Below, piece by piece: positions 16,389-25,220 of a DNA stretch of 64,000 nucleotides. Origin of the DNA: Rikenella microfusus. Its GTDB lineage: Bacteria; Bacteroidota; Bacteroidia; Bacteroidales; Tenuifilaceae. The notes below the pieces were generated by a model. The model had not been told where the DNA came from, searched no databases, and was given only the letters and a program-made list of their open reading frames with translations. Positions within the stretch are counted from its first letter, which is position 1, and every line of letters starts with the position of its first letter. The stretch covers positions 20,625 through 84,624 of the forward strand of contig DYKO01000002.1 of assembly GCA_020722565.1 (NCBI GenBank). The letters run 5' to 3'. The translations under genes were made by a program, and so were the position numbers.

Positions 16389-16421
16389 CAATATTATTCC
16401 TAAATTAAAAGAATTGAATCT

Positions 16422-16787
16422 ATGGCTAAAACAATTTTAATTGTTGATGATTCCGAGAGTATCCGCGAAGTGGTTAGGTTTACACTTGAAAATGAAGGAT
16501 ATAATGTTTTAGTAGGCGTTGATGGTCGTGATGCCCTTACACATTTCAATGGGCAAACTATCGATTTGGTAATTACTGACCTTCACATGCCTGAAATGGA
16601 TGGGATTGAACTAATTAAAAATATTAGGGCAATGCCAGACTACGATAGAATTCCCATTTTATTTCTAACCACAGAATCGCAAACCACAAAAAAAATGGAA
16701 GCTAAGGACGCTGGAGCCACAGGATGGATTATAAAACCCTTTGTACCCGCAAAACTTTTAGCGGCAATCACTAAAGTTATACGATAA
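16422..16787 (+). CDS. cheY: CheY-type response regulator
   Basis: This 121-residue receiver has VDDSES near residue 9, the phospho-acceptor Asp in LVITDLHMPEMDG near 53, the switch Thr in FLTTESQ near 84 and the Lys in IIKPFVP near 106. Its stop codon overlaps the cheA start (TAATG), which strongly ties it to CheA as the diffusible output. A CheY in a genome with no flagellar genes in view may act on gliding or type IV pili (inference). Confidence 0.93.
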   Translation: MAKTILIVDDSESIREVVRFTLENEGYNVLVGVDGRDALTHFNGQTIDLVITDLHMPEMDGIELIKNIRAMPDYDRIPILFLTTESQTTKKMEAKDAGATGWIIKPFVPAKLLAAITKVIR

Positions 16788-18823
16788 TGGATAGCTTTAA
16801 GAAAAAATTCATTGAAGAAGCAGGTGAACTGATTGATAAACTTGAGGTCGCCCTGCTTGCCCTGGAAAAGAACCCTGGAGATGCTGAACTTATTCAACAG
16901 GTTTTTAGGGTGATGCATACCCTTAAGGGAAACAGTGCCATGTTTGGATTTGACCTCATCGACAAGTTTACTCATGACCTCGAAACTATTTACGATAAAA
17001 TTCGAACAGGTCAAATTCCCATTTCTTCCGATATCCTTAATGTTACCCTAGCTTGCGTTGACCATCTTAAACTTATGCTTGATGAGGCCAACTACGATGA
17101 CCCCGATTTTAAAACCATTCACAATGGCTTGATGGATAAAATAAACAGGTTAATTAATCCTGTTGAGGTTGGAAGTCAGAAAAATCGCGAGCAAGCAAAA
17201 TCTGATACCTCAGGCCCTTTATCTACCTATTACATTCTTTTTGAACCCAACGAAAACATTTTTAACAATGGAACCAACCCGCTCTACCTACTCGATGAGC
17301 TTTGTTCACTAGGTGAATATAAGGTTTTTTCCCATTTCAACAGGGTTCCGGATATTATTCAAATTAATCCCCAAAGCTGTTATACTTATTGGGAGATTTT
17401 GTTGGCCACAGATAAGGATGTTAGCGCCATTCATGACGTTTTCATTTTTGTTGAGACCGACTCCAAAATTGAGGTTCAAAAGCTCTCGGACCAAAACCTG
17501 CTTATCGATAGGGCTTTTGTTGAAGAGATTTCACATTTAGCTGAGGTTCAGAAGGACGTTGGCTTGGTGAACGTTCAGCGCATGGCAAGCAAAGTTGTTG
17601 CACGAATCAACAAGGCAAAGGCTGAGCAATTTACCCGTGAGCGAATGGCTATTAAGGATAAATCAACATCAAGCATTCGCGTGTCATCCGATAAACTGGA
17701 TCTTTTAATGAACCTGGTCTCAGAGCTGGTAACCACACAAGCCCGCTTAAGCCTGTTTACCGAACAAAGCAATGTGTCCGGGTTGGTTCCCATTGCCGAG
17801 AATGTTCAAAAGCTGACCCGTCAGCTCCGTGATATTGCATTTAGCATTGTTTTAATCCCCATCGAAAACCTATTTGGACGCTTTCAGCGACTAGTTAGAG
17901 ACCTTTCCGCAGAACTTCATAAGGATGTTGATTTTATTGTAGAGGGAGCAGATACCGAACTCGATAAAACCATAATAGAAAACCTCTTAGATCCATTAAT
18001 GCACATTATTCGCAACAGCATGGATCATGGCATTGAAGATTCCAGGGTAAGAATGGCTAATGGCAAACCTGCTAAGGGAAAGATTGTTCTTAAAGCATTT
18101 TATTCTGGAGCCAATGTAATTATTCGGGTTGCAGACGATGGTGCTGGAATTGATCCTGAGGTGATCTACGAAAAAGCCGTTGCCAAAGGTTTAATACCTC
18201 CTGAAAAAAAATTGAGTCAAAAAGAAATTCTTGACCTTATTTTTCTCCCCGGTTTTTCCACCGCCAAAAAGATTACCGATGTTTCTGGCCGAGGCGTTGG
18301 CATGGATGTTGTTAAACGCAAAATTGCTGATATCCGTGGCGAGGTTGAGGTAGATTCAGTTGTTGGGCAGGGTACCATAATTACTATAAGGTTACCGCTT
18401 ACCCTTTCAATTATTGATGGGCTTTTGGTAAGCATTGATAATGCTCCCTTTGTGGTTCCCCTTTCTTCCATCGATAAAATTTATGCTATTGATAAGGAAA
18501 GTATTTACAATACCTACAACAACTTGGTTACACTCGATGGAACTAAAATTCCATTTTTTAGCTTACGAAAAGAGTTCAACCTCAAACCTAGCGATGAGGA
18601 ACTAGAACAGATTGTTGTTGTTAACTTTGAGGACAATAGGGTGGGGTTGGTAGTAGACCATGTTATTGGCGAGTATCAAGCTGTTCTCAAACCATTGGGG
18701 AAACACTACAAAAATCATGATGTTTTTTCTGGTGCAACCATACTTGGCGATGGTACCGTTGCCCTAGTTATGGATACCAATAAAATAATAAAGATGTTTG
18801 CTGGTATTAAAGGCGTAAAATAG
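16787..18823 (+). CDS. cheA: Chemotaxis histidine kinase CheA
   Basis: This 678-residue protein has the full CheA layout. The Hpt domain carries phospho-acceptor H44 in RVMHTLKGNSAMFGF. Residues about 145-235 form a P2-like domain. Dimerisation helices follow at about 295-360. The ATPase domain has the N box with N410 (HIIRNSMDHGIED), DDGAG at 450-454 and GRGVGMDVV at 501-509. The CheW-like domain occupies about 540-675. The length is normal. It overlaps cheY by one base at its start and is followed 29 bp later by cheW. Confidence 0.97.
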   Translation: MDSFKKKFIEEAGELIDKLEVALLALEKNPGDAELIQQVFRVMHTLKGNSAMFGFDLIDKFTHDLETIYDKIRTGQIPISSDILNVTLACVDHLKLMLDEANYDDPDFKTIHNGLMDKINRLINPVEVGSQKNREQAKSDTSGPLSTYYILFEPNENIFNNGTNPLYLLDELCSLGEYKVFSHFNRVPDIIQINPQSCYTYWEILLATDKDVSAIHDVFIFVETDSKIEVQKLSDQNLLIDRAFVEEISHLAEVQKDVGLVNVQRMASKVVARINKAKAEQFTRERMAIKDKSTSSIRVSSDKLDLLMNLVSELVTTQARLSLFTEQSNVSGLVPIAENVQKLTRQLRDIAFSIVLIPIENLFGRFQRLVRDLSAELHKDVDFIVEGADTELDKTIIENLLDPLMHIIRNSMDHGIEDSRVRMANGKPAKGKIVLKAFYSGANVIIRVADDGAGIDPEVIYEKAVAKGLIPPEKKLSQKEILDLIFLPGFSTAKKITDVSGRGVGMDVVKRKIADIRGEVEVDSVVGQGTIITIRLPLTLSIIDGLLVSIDNAPFVVPLSSIDKIYAIDKESIYNTYNNLVTLDGTKIPFFSLRKEFNLKPSDEELEQIVVVNFEDNRVGLVVDHVIGEYQAVLKPLGKHYKNHDVFSGATILGDGTVALVMDTNKIIKMFAGIKGVK

Positions 18824-18852
18824 TTTTAAATGATATTAATAACTGTAATAAA

Positions 18853-19368
18853 ATGGAAACTGAAAGCAAGAATCAAATTAAGTCATATCTAACCTTTAGG
18901 TTAGGGAACGAGGAGTTTGCTGCACATGTAAGTAAGGTGCTTAACATACTGGAAATGACCCCAATTACAAAGGTCCCTAAGGCACCAGTGTACTTAAAAG
19001 GGGTAATTAATCTTAGGGGTGCAGTTTTACCAGTTATTGATGCACGTTTAAAGTTTGGTATGCCCGAAGCGGAGTACACCAATAACACCTGTATTATTGT
19101 CCTTGACATTGATGTTGATGGGGAGTCCGTTCATGTGGGGGCAATTGTTGATTCGGTTCAAGCCGTATTGGAAATAGATAATAGCCAGATTATGCCGCTC
19201 CCTACCCTTGGAAGCCGATACAAATCAGAGTTTATCATTGGTATGGCCAAAATTGATGAGCGATTTATTATTATTTTGAATATGGATGCAGTTTTCTCTA
19301 TTGATGAGATAACTGAAATAGTAGATATCGACCAAATTCATGAGGAGGAAAGCAAGAACGAGCAGTAA
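18853..19368 (+). CDS. cheW: Coupling protein CheW
   Basis: This 171-residue protein is a single CheW domain: YLTFRLGNEEFAAHVSKV at the start, TKVPKAPVYLKGVINLRGAVLPVIDAR in the middle, then VGAIVDSVQAVLEI, with an acidic tail. It couples receptors to CheA. It lies between cheA and cheR in the same operon, with gaps of 29 and 12 bp. Confidence 0.96.
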   Translation: METESKNQIKSYLTFRLGNEEFAAHVSKVLNILEMTPITKVPKAPVYLKGVINLRGAVLPVIDARLKFGMPEAEYTNNTCIIVLDIDVDGESVHVGAIVDSVQAVLEIDNSQIMPLPTLGSRYKSEFIIGMAKIDERFIIILNMDAVFSIDEITEIVDIDQIHEEESKNEQ

Positions 19369-19380
19369 TGAATTTTTCAT

Positions 19381-20235
19381 ATGCCGGTCAATGATTTTGT
19401 AGATTTTTATAGTTTACAACTTACCGATGAGGAGTTTAAAAGGCTTAGTTCTCTGATTTATCAGGAAAGTGGAATTAAGCTACCTCCTATAAAAAAGGTA
19501 ATGTTGCAGAGCCGCCTACAGAAAAGGCTTAAACATCTGGGAATTACTTCATTTAAGGAGTATATCGATTTCCTCTTTAGCAGGGAGGGTTTCGATAGCG
19601 AGATAATTCATATGCTCGATGTGGTTAGTACCAATAAAACCGATTTTTTTCGAGAACCTGCTCATTTTGAATTCCTTTCGCAGGAATTCCTCCCTCAATA
19701 CTACCTTCAAAATAAAACTGCACCATTAAAACTTTGGAGCGCAGGATGTTCAAGTGGCGAGGAACCCTATACCCTGGCGATGGTTTTATTGGAATTTGCA
19801 GAAAATCACCCCGGGTTTTCCTTTTCCATTTTTGCCTCGGATATATCAACACGAATCCTACAGACGGCTATTGATGCCATTTACAAGGAGGAAAAAGTTG
19901 AAGTAATACCATTGACCCTTAAACGTAAGTACTTGCTTAGAAGTAAGGATAGGCAGAATCCTACAGTTAAAATTGCCCCTCATGTAAGGGCAAAGGTGAA
20001 TTTTGCACGATTAAACCTTATGGATTCTCAGTATGACACAAAGGATATATTTGATATAGTATTTTGTCGAAATGTTCTCATCTATTTTGACAGACTCACG
20101 CAGGAATCTGTAATTAACAAGTTGTGTTCAAGAATTAAACCTGGTGGTTACCTAATTCTCGGACATTCCGAATCAATTCTTAGTATGAATGTTGCCTTGA
20201 AACAAGTTAAGCCAACCATATATCGTAAAGTTTAA
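19381..20235 (+). CDS. cheR: Chemoreceptor methyltransferase CheR
   Basis: This 284-residue protein has the N-terminal helical CheR domain (about 12-70) and the SAM-binding domain with LWSAGCSSGEEPYTLA near 120, FASDIS near 155 and FDIVFCRNVLIYFD near 222. TNKTDFFREPAHF near residue 84 is the usual region before the methyltransferase core. It methylates Glu residues of receptors. Its presence together with CheB and CheD implies classical receptors encoded elsewhere, since none is seen in this window. Confidence 0.96.
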   Translation: MPVNDFVDFYSLQLTDEEFKRLSSLIYQESGIKLPPIKKVMLQSRLQKRLKHLGITSFKEYIDFLFSREGFDSEIIHMLDVVSTNKTDFFREPAHFEFLSQEFLPQYYLQNKTAPLKLWSAGCSSGEEPYTLAMVLLEFAENHPGFSFSIFASDISTRILQTAIDAIYKEEKVEVIPLTLKRKYLLRSKDRQNPTVKIAPHVRAKVNFARLNLMDSQYDTKDIFDIVFCRNVLIYFDRLTQESVINKLCSRIKPGGYLILGHSESILSMNVALKQVKPTIYRKV

Positions 20236-20246
20236 ACAGTAAAGCC

Positions 20247-21158
20247 ATGACCAAAAAAAACGAGGAACTAACAGACCAGGAGTTACTCGCTGAATTACAA
20301 AAGCGATTCGATCAAAATCGAAAAGCATTGGAGGAACTCAAGTTGCTCAATACCGAGTTGCATCAGGTTAATAAAAAATTGGAGGAGTCTGAGGCGCTTA
20401 AATCTCACTTTATATCAAACATTACCAACGAAATTATTAATCCCTTTACCTCCATACTGGGCCTTTCAAAGGCAATTCTATCAGTTGATAAGGAAAACTG
20501 GAAAAAGGTCATTTCAATGGTAGCTCTTATTCATTCCGAGGCGTTTAACCTCGATTTCCAGTTCCGAAATATCTTTGTTGCTGCCAAAATTGAGGCAGGA
20601 GAAATCCAGCCCGAGATCATGCTTGTTGATGTTAATAATCTTCTAGAGAGCGTTATTGAGTCGTTCAAGTATGAATTGCGAAAAAAGAACCTAAAAATTG
20701 ATTACCAGTACAATGTTGTTAAAAGCATTGAACAGCCCCATCTATTCAAAACCGATCCTGAAAAGCTAAAACTCATAGTGGCGAATCTTTTAAGCAATGC
20801 CATAAACTTCAGCTTTGAGGGAAGTCTTGTTGAGGTACTGGCTTATCGCATGCCAAACAAGTTAAAGATTATGGTTAGAGATCATGGCATTGGGATATCT
20901 AAGGAGAACCACAAAATAATTTTTGACAGATTTAAACGACTCGATACCGGAATTAACTCTTTAAATCGAGGCCATGGCCTGGGGCTTTCCGTAAACAAGG
21001 CAATTATTGAGATGCTGAATGGTGAAATAAGCATTGAGAGCGAATTGGGGAAAGGTGCCTGCTTTACAATAGTAATACCTGAAGCCGATACCTTAACTGC
21101 CGATTTTGCCAGCGATGCCAACGAGATGTTCTTTGACCAGGACACCGAAATATTTTAG
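20247..21158 (+). CDS. Histidine-kinase-like protein lacking the phospho-acceptor His
   Basis: This 303-residue cytoplasmic protein begins with a coiled coil (about 8-50), followed by a HisKA-like helix pair and an HATPase domain. Where kinases have SHE-(I/L)-R-T-P-L the sequence reads F55-ISNITNEIINPF, so the phospho-acceptor position is N61 (AAC at 20427-20429), and the following Arg and Thr are also changed. The ATP-binding parts look intact: N184 in NLLSNAINFS, DHGIG at 212-216 and GHGLGLS at 242-248. It sits between cheR and cheD. It may bind ATP and act as an allosteric partner or phosphorylate in trans, but it should not autophosphorylate in the standard way (inference). Confidence 0.88.
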   Translation: MTKKNEELTDQELLAELQKRFDQNRKALEELKLLNTELHQVNKKLEESEALKSHFISNITNEIINPFTSILGLSKAILSVDKENWKKVISMVALIHSEAFNLDFQFRNIFVAAKIEAGEIQPEIMLVDVNNLLESVIESFKYELRKKNLKIDYQYNVVKSIEQPHLFKTDPEKLKLIVANLLSNAINFSFEGSLVEVLAYRMPNKLKIMVRDHGIGISKENHKIIFDRFKRLDTGINSLNRGHGLGLSVNKAIIEMLNGEISIESELGKGACFTIVIPEADTLTADFASDANEMFFDQDTEIF

Positions 21159-21167
21159 AATTATTTA

Positions 21168-21674
21168 ATGGAGAGGTTAAAAACATATTATCTTTATCCA
21201 GCATCGTTGTTTGCCGATAAAGAACCTCATGTTGTTACAACAATATTGGGTTCCTGTGTGGCAGTGTGTCTTTTTGACCCTATATTAAACCAGGGGGGAA
21301 TTAATCATTTTATGCTTCCCCTATGGAACGGACAGGGGTTGGCCAGCCCAAGGTACGGAAATATAGCCATTGAACGGTTAATTGAACGGATGCTTTCACT
21401 CGGGTCTCAAAAAGAGAACCTTAAGGCAAAGGTTTTTGGTGGGGGCGAGGTGCTTCAGACCAATTTGGATAGCTTTCATATTGGGGAGCGCAATATCAGG
21501 GTGGCGATTGACATCCTAAAAGAGCAGGGCATTCCAGTTGTTGCTAAAAGCGTTGGTGGAAAGGTGGGTAGGAGAATTGAATTCGTAACCAGCACTGGCG
21601 AAGTGAGACAAAAATACATTCAGAAAACTATCGATGTTAATGAAGAAAACTCATCTATATCGACCAAAAAATAG
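21168..21674 (+). CDS. cheD: Chemoreceptor glutamine deamidase CheD
   Basis: This 168-residue protein is a CheD. The catalytic Cys is C30 in GSCVAVCLFD, and the His is H47 in GGINHFMLP; the Thr of VTTILGSC is also in place. The family deamidates receptor Gln residues and in several bacteria interacts with CheC. No CheC is encoded nearby. It lies 9 bp after the kinase-like gene and about 45 bp before cheB. Confidence 0.95.
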   Translation: MERLKTYYLYPASLFADKEPHVVTTILGSCVAVCLFDPILNQGGINHFMLPLWNGQGLASPRYGNIAIERLIERMLSLGSQKENLKAKVFGGGEVLQTNLDSFHIGERNIRVAIDILKEQGIPVVAKSVGGKVGRRIEFVTSTGEVRQKYIQKTIDVNEENSSISTKK

Positions 21675-21718
21675 ATAAACCAGAAAGATTGAACTCTACG
21701 TTGTTATAAACAAATGAT

Positions 21719-22804
21719 ATGCCAAATAAGATTAAAGTATTAGTAGTTGACGATTCAGCCCTGGTACGGCAAACCTTAACCGAGATAATTTCATCCGATC
21801 CCGAATTAGAGGTTATAGGCACTGCCGCTGACCCTTACTTTGCTGCACGTAAAATGGCCGATGAAACTCCTGACGTTATAACCCTTGACATAGAGATGCC
21901 CCGTATGGACGGTCTTACCTTCCTCAAAAAGTTAATGAGTCAGCACCCGATACCCGTTGTAATAATCTCCAGTATTACCAGCAGGGCAACAGAAATGGGA
22001 ATGCGTGCCCTAGAATATGGCGCAGTTGAACTCATCACAAAACCTCAGGTAAACACAAAATCGTTTCTCGAGGAGTCTAAGATTGTTATATGTGATGCCA
22101 TAAAAGCAGCAGCCCGTACAAGAATAGCTCGTCGTAAATTTGTTAATCCTCCAATTGTGGAACCCAAATACTCTGCCGATGTTGTGATTCCTAAGCCAGC
22201 ATTAGCAACAGCTCCCTTAACAACCACCGAAAAAATAATTTCCGTAGGTGCCTCAACCGGAGGAACCGAAGCTATTGCTCAATTTCTTCAGGCAATGCCT
22301 GTTGATTGTCCGGGCATAGTAATTGTTCAACATATGCCCGAAAAGTTTACCACATCATTTGCCAATAGACTTAACGATATTTGTAAGATTACAGTTAAAG
22401 AGGCACAAAACGGTGATGTTGTTCTGCCGGGCCAGGCACTAATTGCTCCGGGGAATTACCATATGCTACTAAAGCGTAGTGGTGCTCGTTACTACGTTGA
22501 GGTTCAGCAGGGCCCTTTGGTTAACCGGCACAGGCCATCAGTAGATGTTCTTTTTCGTAGCACAGCTCGCTTTGCTGCGCAAAATGCCATAGGCGTAATT
22601 ATGACTGGTATGGGCGATGACGGTGCTAAAGGATTACTGGAGATGCGAGAGGCTGGGGCTTATACCATTGCACAAGATGAAAAATCATGCGTTGTATATG
22701 GAATGCCTCGCGAGGCAGTAAAGCTAAATGCAGCAGTTGTTTCATTACCCCTTAGCGAGATAGTTGGGCATATCATTCAAAAGTTAAGGAATAAAACAAT
22801 TTAG
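21719..22804 (+). CDS. cheB: Protein-glutamate methylesterase CheB
   Basis: This 361-residue protein has an N-terminal receiver (DD at 11-12, phospho-acceptor D57 in [11 protein letters not shown], Lys in LITKPQ) and a C-terminal methylesterase domain with the triad S179 ([11 protein letters not shown]), H205 (VQHMPEKF) and D301 ([10 protein letters not shown]). It removes receptor methyl groups and provides adaptation opposite CheR. After its stop comes a 126-bp gap with its own promoter candidate, so the next gene may be partly independent. Confidence 0.96.
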   Translation: MPNKIKVLVVDDSALVRQTLTEIISSDPELEVIGTAADPYFAARKMADETPDVITLDIEMPRMDGLTFLKKLMSQHPIPVVIISSITSRATEMGMRALEYGAVELITKPQVNTKSFLEESKIVICDAIKAAARTRIARRKFVNPPIVEPKYSADVVIPKPALATAPLTTTEKIISVGASTGGTEAIAQFLQAMPVDCPGIVIVQHMPEKFTTSFANRLNDICKITVKEAQNGDVVLPGQALIAPGNYHMLLKRSGARYYVEVQQGPLVNRHRPSVDVLFRSTARFAAQNAIGVIMTGMGDDGAKGLLEMREAGAYTIAQDEKSCVVYGMPREAVKLNAAVVSLPLSEIVGHIIQKLRNKTI

Positions 22805-22878
22805 AGCTAGTTTATTACTCAAAAAGTATTGAATTGCTAATAATTTGCAGCGATACTTTTATAATTACTTCATTTGTT

Positions 22879-22911
22879 TTGACTTTTTAGTTAAAAAAAT
22901 CCTTATTTTTA
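22879..22911 (+). promoter_or_regulatory. Candidate promoter of the GAF/PAS sensor gene
   Basis: TTG at 22879-22881 and TATTTTTA at 22904-22911 are 22 bases apart, a near match to the Bacteroidota -33/-7 pattern. The start codon is at 22931. Confidence 0.4.
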
Positions 22912-22930
22912 GCATTCAAAATCAGTATAC

Positions 22931-25213
22931 ATGAAGCCTCAAGTTTCTGTTAAATTTATAGTTCAGGGAACTGCCCTTGGTTTTGCAGTTGGACTGGTTT
23001 ATATATTAATTCTTTATCTTATTGGCTTGCTTAGTAAGGGATTAGCCTTAACACTTGGAGGCATTTCCGATTTGCATAGAATTACTCCAATTTTCTATTT
23101 AATCGATCTTTTGCCCATTGTTCTGGGACCCTTCGGATATTTTATTTCTCGTAAAATTGCTGCCTATTTAAGCGACTACGAAAATTCAATTAGTAATAGT
23201 TTGCACCGGGAACGAAAGCTTTACCGCTTTGTTGAGAAGTTAAGGGATGGAGATGTTGATGCCGATTACACCCCCGATGAAACGGATGCTTTAGGTAAAG
23301 CCATTGTAAGCTTACGTAACGATATCCGGCTGAGCAGAAATGAGGAAGAGAAACGTAGAAAAGAAGACGAGCAGCGGCGATGGGCTGCAGAGGGTTTAGC
23401 AAAGTTTGGTGAGATTCTCAGGCAGAATAACGATAATATTGATGAGCTCTCGTTTCAAATTATTCGAAACTTGGTTAACTATGTAGGTGCAAATCAGGCT
23501 GCTTTTTACTTACTGGAAGATGAGGATAGCGCAGATAGGCACTTTAGGATGACTGCCAGCTATGCTTATGAACGGAGAAAATATGCTGATAGAATTATTC
23601 CCTGGGGTGATGGTCTGGTTGGTGCTTGTGCTCTTGAAAAGGAAAAGATCGTTCTGAAAAAAGTACCCGACAGCTATCTGCGCATTACCAGTGGACTGGG
23701 TAGGGCAAATCCAAAATTTTTAATGCTTATACCCTTAAAGGTTAATGAGAATGTACATGGTGTTATTGAAATGGCCTCGTTTAATCCTTTTGAGAAATAT
23801 CAGGAGGAGTTTATTGAGAAAGTATCGGAAAGCGTTGCTACTACTATAGCTACTGTTAAAATTAACTTACGCACTGCGAAGTTGCTGAAGGAATCCCGAG
23901 AGCAGGCCGAAGAACTCGCTCTTAAGGAAGAACAGATGCGTCAAAATATGGAGGAACTTCAGGCTACACAAGAAGAGGCCAGTCGTCAATCTGCCAAGTT
24001 TATTAGTTTTTCTAACTCTGTAAACCACACCATGATTAGGGCCGATTTTGATGTGGATGGTACCCTTATTTATGCCAATACTAAGTTTCTTCAAAAACTT
24101 GAATACAGTTCCAATAGCGAGGTGGAGGGTAAGCATATTTCAATGTTTATAAATAAAAAGGATAGAGCCTGGTTTGATGAGATATGGAAAAATTTAAGTA
24201 GGGGAGGAAAACATTTTGAGGGCGATATGAAATTCCTTACCCGTAATGGAAATGATCTATGGACAATTGCCACCTTTACCTGTGTGAGAAATGAAATAGG
24301 TGGGGTTGACAAAATACTATTTCTAGCTATTGACACCACCGAGCAGAAAAAGTTGAGCCTTGATTATGAAGGCCAAATCAGTGCACTAAATCGATCCTCT
24401 ATTAAGGCAGAATTTTCACCCACTGGTGACCTTATTGATGCCAATGAAAAGTTCCTGCTTACCTTAGCTTATACCTTGAATAGTGCCAAGGAAAAATCAG
24501 TTTTTGATATAGTGCCCTCTGGAGAGCGAAAAAATATTGAACGAGTATGGGACGATGTAATACATGGTATTCCCTATGAGGGTCAAATAAAGGTGCTTAC
24601 TAGCAATAGTGAGGAACGTTGGTTCCGCTGTACCTTCTCTTCGGTTAACGACATGTACGATGAAGTAGCTAAAGTTGTTCTTATTGCCAATGATATTACC
24701 AGAGAAAAGAATATGGAGTTCGAAACCCAACGCCAAACCGAACAGCTCAGGTTGCAAGAAGAACAACTCAGAATGAATGAAATTGAACTTAACAAAAAAC
24801 TTCGTGAGGCGAAGGATGAGGTTCGCAATCAATTTAAGGAAATTGAAAAAGTTAAAATTCGAAACGAAAAAACCCTTGAGGGTTTCCTGGATGCCATTAT
24901 TACTACCGATCACGATGGCATTGTTCAGTTTTTCAATAAAGCCGCTGAGGAACTTTTTGAAGTTAAACGAGATGAGATTTTAGGCCAAAGCGTACGAATA
25001 CTTTTCCCTGAAGATATAGTTAATACTGACGAATTCCTTGGGTCCTATCTTGATCCCAATAAGGAGAAAATAACCGGTCAGCGTAAGGAAATTACCATTA
25101 CAACCCAGGGCGGCAAAGAAATTCCTGTTTTAATGCTAATAACCGAAGCTAAAATTGGAAGAGAGGTAACCTATACCGCATTTATTCAGAACATTTCGGT
25201 TGATTTATTCTAG
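22931..25213 (+). CDS. Membrane sensor with HAMP-like, GAF and three PAS domains, no output domain
   Basis: This 760-residue protein has two membrane segments (about 10-36 and 50-75) with a short loop, then a HAMP-like linker (to about 135), a GAF domain (about 155-300), a coiled coil, and PAS domains at about 357-475, 480-600 and 650-755. The second coiled coil (about 595-650) precedes the last PAS. The protein ends with that PAS domain: there is no kinase, cyclase, receiver or methyl-accepting hairpin. It is adjacent to the che genes and on the same strand. Signal output by direct contact with CheA/CheW or the kinase-like protein is possible but unproven. Confidence 0.85.
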   Translation: MKPQVSVKFIVQGTALGFAVGLVYILILYLIGLLSKGLALTLGGISDLHRITPIFYLIDLLPIVLGPFGYFISRKIAAYLSDYENSISNSLHRERKLYRFVEKLRDGDVDADYTPDETDALGKAIVSLRNDIRLSRNEEEKRRKEDEQRRWAAEGLAKFGEILRQNNDNIDELSFQIIRNLVNYVGANQAAFYLLEDEDSADRHFRMTASYAYERRKYADRIIPWGDGLVGACALEKEKIVLKKVPDSYLRITSGLGRANPKFLMLIPLKVNENVHGVIEMASFNPFEKYQEEFIEKVSESVATTIATVKINLRTAKLLKESREQAEELALKEEQMRQNMEELQATQEEASRQSAKFISFSNSVNHTMIRADFDVDGTLIYANTKFLQKLEYSSNSEVEGKHISMFINKKDRAWFDEIWKNLSRGGKHFEGDMKFLTRNGNDLWTIATFTCVRNEIGGVDKILFLAIDTTEQKKLSLDYEGQISALNRSSIKAEFSPTGDLIDANEKFLLTLAYTLNSAKEKSVFDIVPSGERKNIERVWDDVIHGIPYEGQIKVLTSNSEERWFRCTFSSVNDMYDEVAKVVLIANDITREKNMEFETQRQTEQLRLQEEQLRMNEIELNKKLREAKDEVRNQFKEIEKVKIRNEKTLEGFLDAIITTDHDGIVQFFNKAAEELFEVKRDEILGQSVRILFPEDIVNTDEFLGSYLDPNKEKITGQRKEITITTQGGKEIPVLMLITEAKIGREVTYTAFIQNISVDLF

Positions 25214-25220
25214 AAAGCTA

